Source: Temnopleurus reevesii (lineage: Eukaryota; Echinodermata; Echinoidea; Temnopleuroida; Temnopleuridae). Taken from it: DNA of 64,000 nt. The notes under the pieces are model-generated. The model searched no databases and was not told the origin of the DNA. It worked only from the letters and a program-made list of their open reading frames with translations. Of this stretch, positions 50,101 to 54,119 are shown piece by piece. Numbering within the stretch: position 1 is the first letter of the stretch; the number at the start of each line of letters is the position of its first letter. The stretch is taken from positions 39,616 through 103,615 of the forward strand of contig BQKZ01001402.1 in the NCBI GenBank assembly GCA_036244855.1, written 5' to 3'. Made by a program: the position numbers and the translations under genes.

Positions 50101-53100
50101 TTTCTGCTCGGTAATCTTCGCAATCAAAATGGCAGCGGACAGTTTGGCTCCTAACGGGAAGTCATGTCGATCATAACGGACTGACTTTAAAGGTAGCAGT
50201 CACTGGGTAGGTAATATATTGTGGGGTTTGTTGAAGTTAGGTTGACAGCTTACAGTAATCTGATTCAGCAAGTAGTATTTATGTCAGCTTATTTCAGCAA
50301 CTACATGAAGCTGTGGGTAGCTGCTACCGGGGAGGTAAGATATTTGGGGGTTCATTGATGTGAGGTTGACAGCTAACTGTAAGCTTAATCTGTAAGCTGG
50401 TTCAGTAGTTATATTAAGTGATTATAGTGCATAGGAGCTGATTTCAACAAGTACTTCTGATAGCTAAATTCAGCAAACATACATGCCAGGGAGGTGAGAT
50501 ATTGTGGGATTCATTGAAGTGAGCTTAACAACTTTCTCTAGGCTTAATTTATCTGCCAGCTCAGCAGTTATGATACAAACAGATTTCAGCAACTACTGTT
50601 TTGGAAGGTGATTTCTGCAAGTATTTCTGTTAGCTAATTTCAGAAATGATTCTTGTCAACTGACTTCAGCAACTACACATACCATACATAAAACGGGTTG
50701 CAGCCACTGGGGTGGTAAGATATTGTGGGGTTCATTGATGTAAACTTGACATCATTTCTACAACTAGTTTAAGCTTTTTTTAGCACCTTTTTTCTGCTGG
50801 CTGATTTCAGCTGCTACAGAGTACATGACGATATAGGTACCCTGTAGCTGCCATTGGAAAATAAGATATTTTTCATTCTCTTATTTTTGCATCCTTGAGC
50901 ACTTAATCATAGTCGATTTGGTGCCTTATCAGTCAAATGATCTTACTGTATTATCATTATTATTAATTTGTCGGCCGATTTTAGCAAATTCTAAAATTTG
51001 ATTTCATTAAAATTTGGGCAACTTTTCACCAGGTGAAACATTATAATAAACGTTATGTATTAATGGTAAATGGTTTATCAATGATTTTGATATTTCAGTC
51101 GCCCTGATGTTGATGCAATAGTCAATAAGCGTAATTTTCGTCTTCTCTTTAATAGGTTCTATTGTCATGCATGGGCCCCTCAGCTATGGTCATCTTGACA
51201 CCGGACGATACTTTCGCCATCAGCGGAGATCGGAATGAACTCATGAAGATCTGGACGACGGGCAGTGGAGAGTCCGTGAAGACGGTCAATCATGTTCAGG
51301 TATGCTTTTAAACCTTCGGTGGTTTTGTTCGCATTTTTGCACAACTACGCACCTCTATGGAAAGTGCCGTTTTGTTTGTAAACCCAGGGAGTACAATGGA
51401 AACTCAGTATAAAGAGATCGGATATAACAAAATATCTGTTATAAAGAGGTTCAAAATCTGGTCCCAGCTCGTGATAACTTAGTGCTTTTTAACTCTGCTA
51501 AATGGAAATTACTGCTATAACAAGGTATTTTGATGGTACCAAGCACCTCGTTTTACTGAGTTTCCATTGTACATACATTAGATGGAGCCTGCGTTCTATT
51601 GTTTGCACTGCCTAAGCTGCCTAACTTCAGATTTGCCTAACTGCCTAACTTCAGATTTAATGCAACACATAAAGGGTAAACCCTTTGGATGTTACAAGGG
51701 TCTACAGAAGCCAAACGTGATATTCATTCTGCGTCAATTACAAAGGTGTTAATTTATTTACATGTTTTATTTCAGTAGGGTAACTCCATCAGTGTTCGAA
51801 ACAATGTTGTCCTTTGAAGCTTCACAACAAAACTAACAACATTTTAGAATCTTTAATTTTTCAATTGAAGAGAACATAATAATAAAATACTGGTTAATTG
51901 AGCGACACATCAGAATGGACAAGCAGAGTTAAAGTGAATATATCACCAATAAGATTTTGAAAAGGAAGACACAGATGATGTTTTTTGTATTCGATTGGGC
52001 GAGGTTATATCATAAATAAAATGCTTGGAATGAAAGACTTTGCTTTGCCATTTGAATTTTTTTAGATGAGATGTAGCGAATGAGTAAAGCTTTTTACTTG
52101 TGAGATACGGCAGATACTAGCTATAAAGAGATCTGATATAATGAAATATCTGCTATACAGAGGTAAAAAATCTGGTTCCAGCTCTTATAACTTATTGTTT
52201 TTTTAACTCTGCTATAAAGAGATTACTCCCATAACAAGGTATTTTTTATGATCCCATGCACCTCGTTATACGGAGCTTCTACTGTACAGTGTCTTATTTA
52301 GCAAAACTGACATCATAAAGGGGAAGACTGAAATTGACCAAATACTATCTTTAAATAATATATGAGCATGAGCATTCATTATTGGTTTTATATCATGAAA
52401 CAGACAGTTTCTGTAATAAGGAGTAACAGGAAAAGGTTTTGCCCTGCCTAAATGTTATCATGCAGAGCTCGACCTTCACGTTTCATTTGGGGAGCCAGCC
52501 GGCTCGTTAATTTTGCTTTTGAGGAGCCCGTATAAATCTCAGGGAGCAAAGTTTTACAGGTATTTTGTAATTTCAAGAAAATTATTTTATCAAAAAAGCT
52601 GGAGAGCCAACCGGGCTCCCCAACTGATTTTCAAAGGAACCTCTAGCAGTTTTTAGGATTCATTTGCCACCAGGCTCACTTTAAAGTCAAGCCCTGTCAT
52701 GACATAAAGATGAATAACACCCATTTTTTTTCTTGATTGAACTTTGTAGATGATAACCTGTGTTACTGTAACAAGAGACAGTCAATTCACCATCACAGGA
52801 TCGGAAGATATGTCCCTCAAGATTTGGGAGACGAAGACCGGAAAACTCACTCAGGTATGATCAAAGAAATCTTTAATAATAATAATAATAATAATAATAA
52901 TGATGATGATAATAATAGATGCAAATTATACAGCGCACGTATCCACTCTGCGGATTGCTCAATACGCTTTTGCATTATTATTACCCTTATGTCCGACAAT
53001 CCCTCCCTTATTTTGTTTACAATAAACTCTCATGTTATTTCCGACGATTCCTCCCTTATTTTGTTGACAACAAAGAGAAAATTGCAAAGCTTTTATAAAT

Positions 53101-53574
53101 GAATGTCTTTATAAACACCCACTATCTCCCTCTATCTCTCTATCTACGTAACAGATCTTAGCTGATCACGATGACCACGTTATCTGTGCGGAAAGAGCCA
53201 ATCACAACCGTAACATTATGTCCGACATTCCTCCCTTATTTTGTGGACAATAAAGATGAAATTACAAAGCTTTCATAAACATGTGAATGTCTTTATTACA
53301 CCCACACTCTCTCTTTCATTCTACGTAACAGATCTTAGCTGGTCACGATGACCGGGTAACCTGCGTGGCAACGGCAGATCACAACCGTCATGTCATCTCT
53401 GGGTCTGATGATTCCACCCTCATCATTTGGAACATGTCGACTGGGGAGATTGAGAAGACCCTTCAAGGACATACGGCCAACGTGACCGGGTGCAAGATGA
53501 CCAGTGATGGCAGCATTGCAGTGTCTTGTAAGTTCACTTTGAATGGTAGCACTGATGATGATGATGATGATGAT

Positions 53575-53654
<80 letters not shown>

Positions 53655-53997
53655 GGTTGATGATGATGATGATCACATGATGATGATGATGATGGAGATG
53701 GTGATGATATTGATGATGATGATGATGATGATGATGAAGATGATGATGATGATGATGATTATGGTGATGGTGATGGTGAGATGATGGTGATGATGATGAT
53801 GATGATGATATTGATGATATTGATGATGGTGATGATGATGATATTGATGATATTGATGATGGTGATGATGATGATGGTGATGATGATGATGATGATGATA
53901 TTGATGATGGTGATGATGATATTGATCTTGATGATTATATTGATGGTCGTTCTGAAGATGATGATGATGATGATGATGGTGATGATATTGATGATGG

Positions 53998-54028
<31 letters not shown>

Positions 54029-54081
54029 GATGATGATATTGATGATATTGATGATGGTGATGATGATGATATTGATGATGG

Positions 54082-54119
<38 letters not shown>

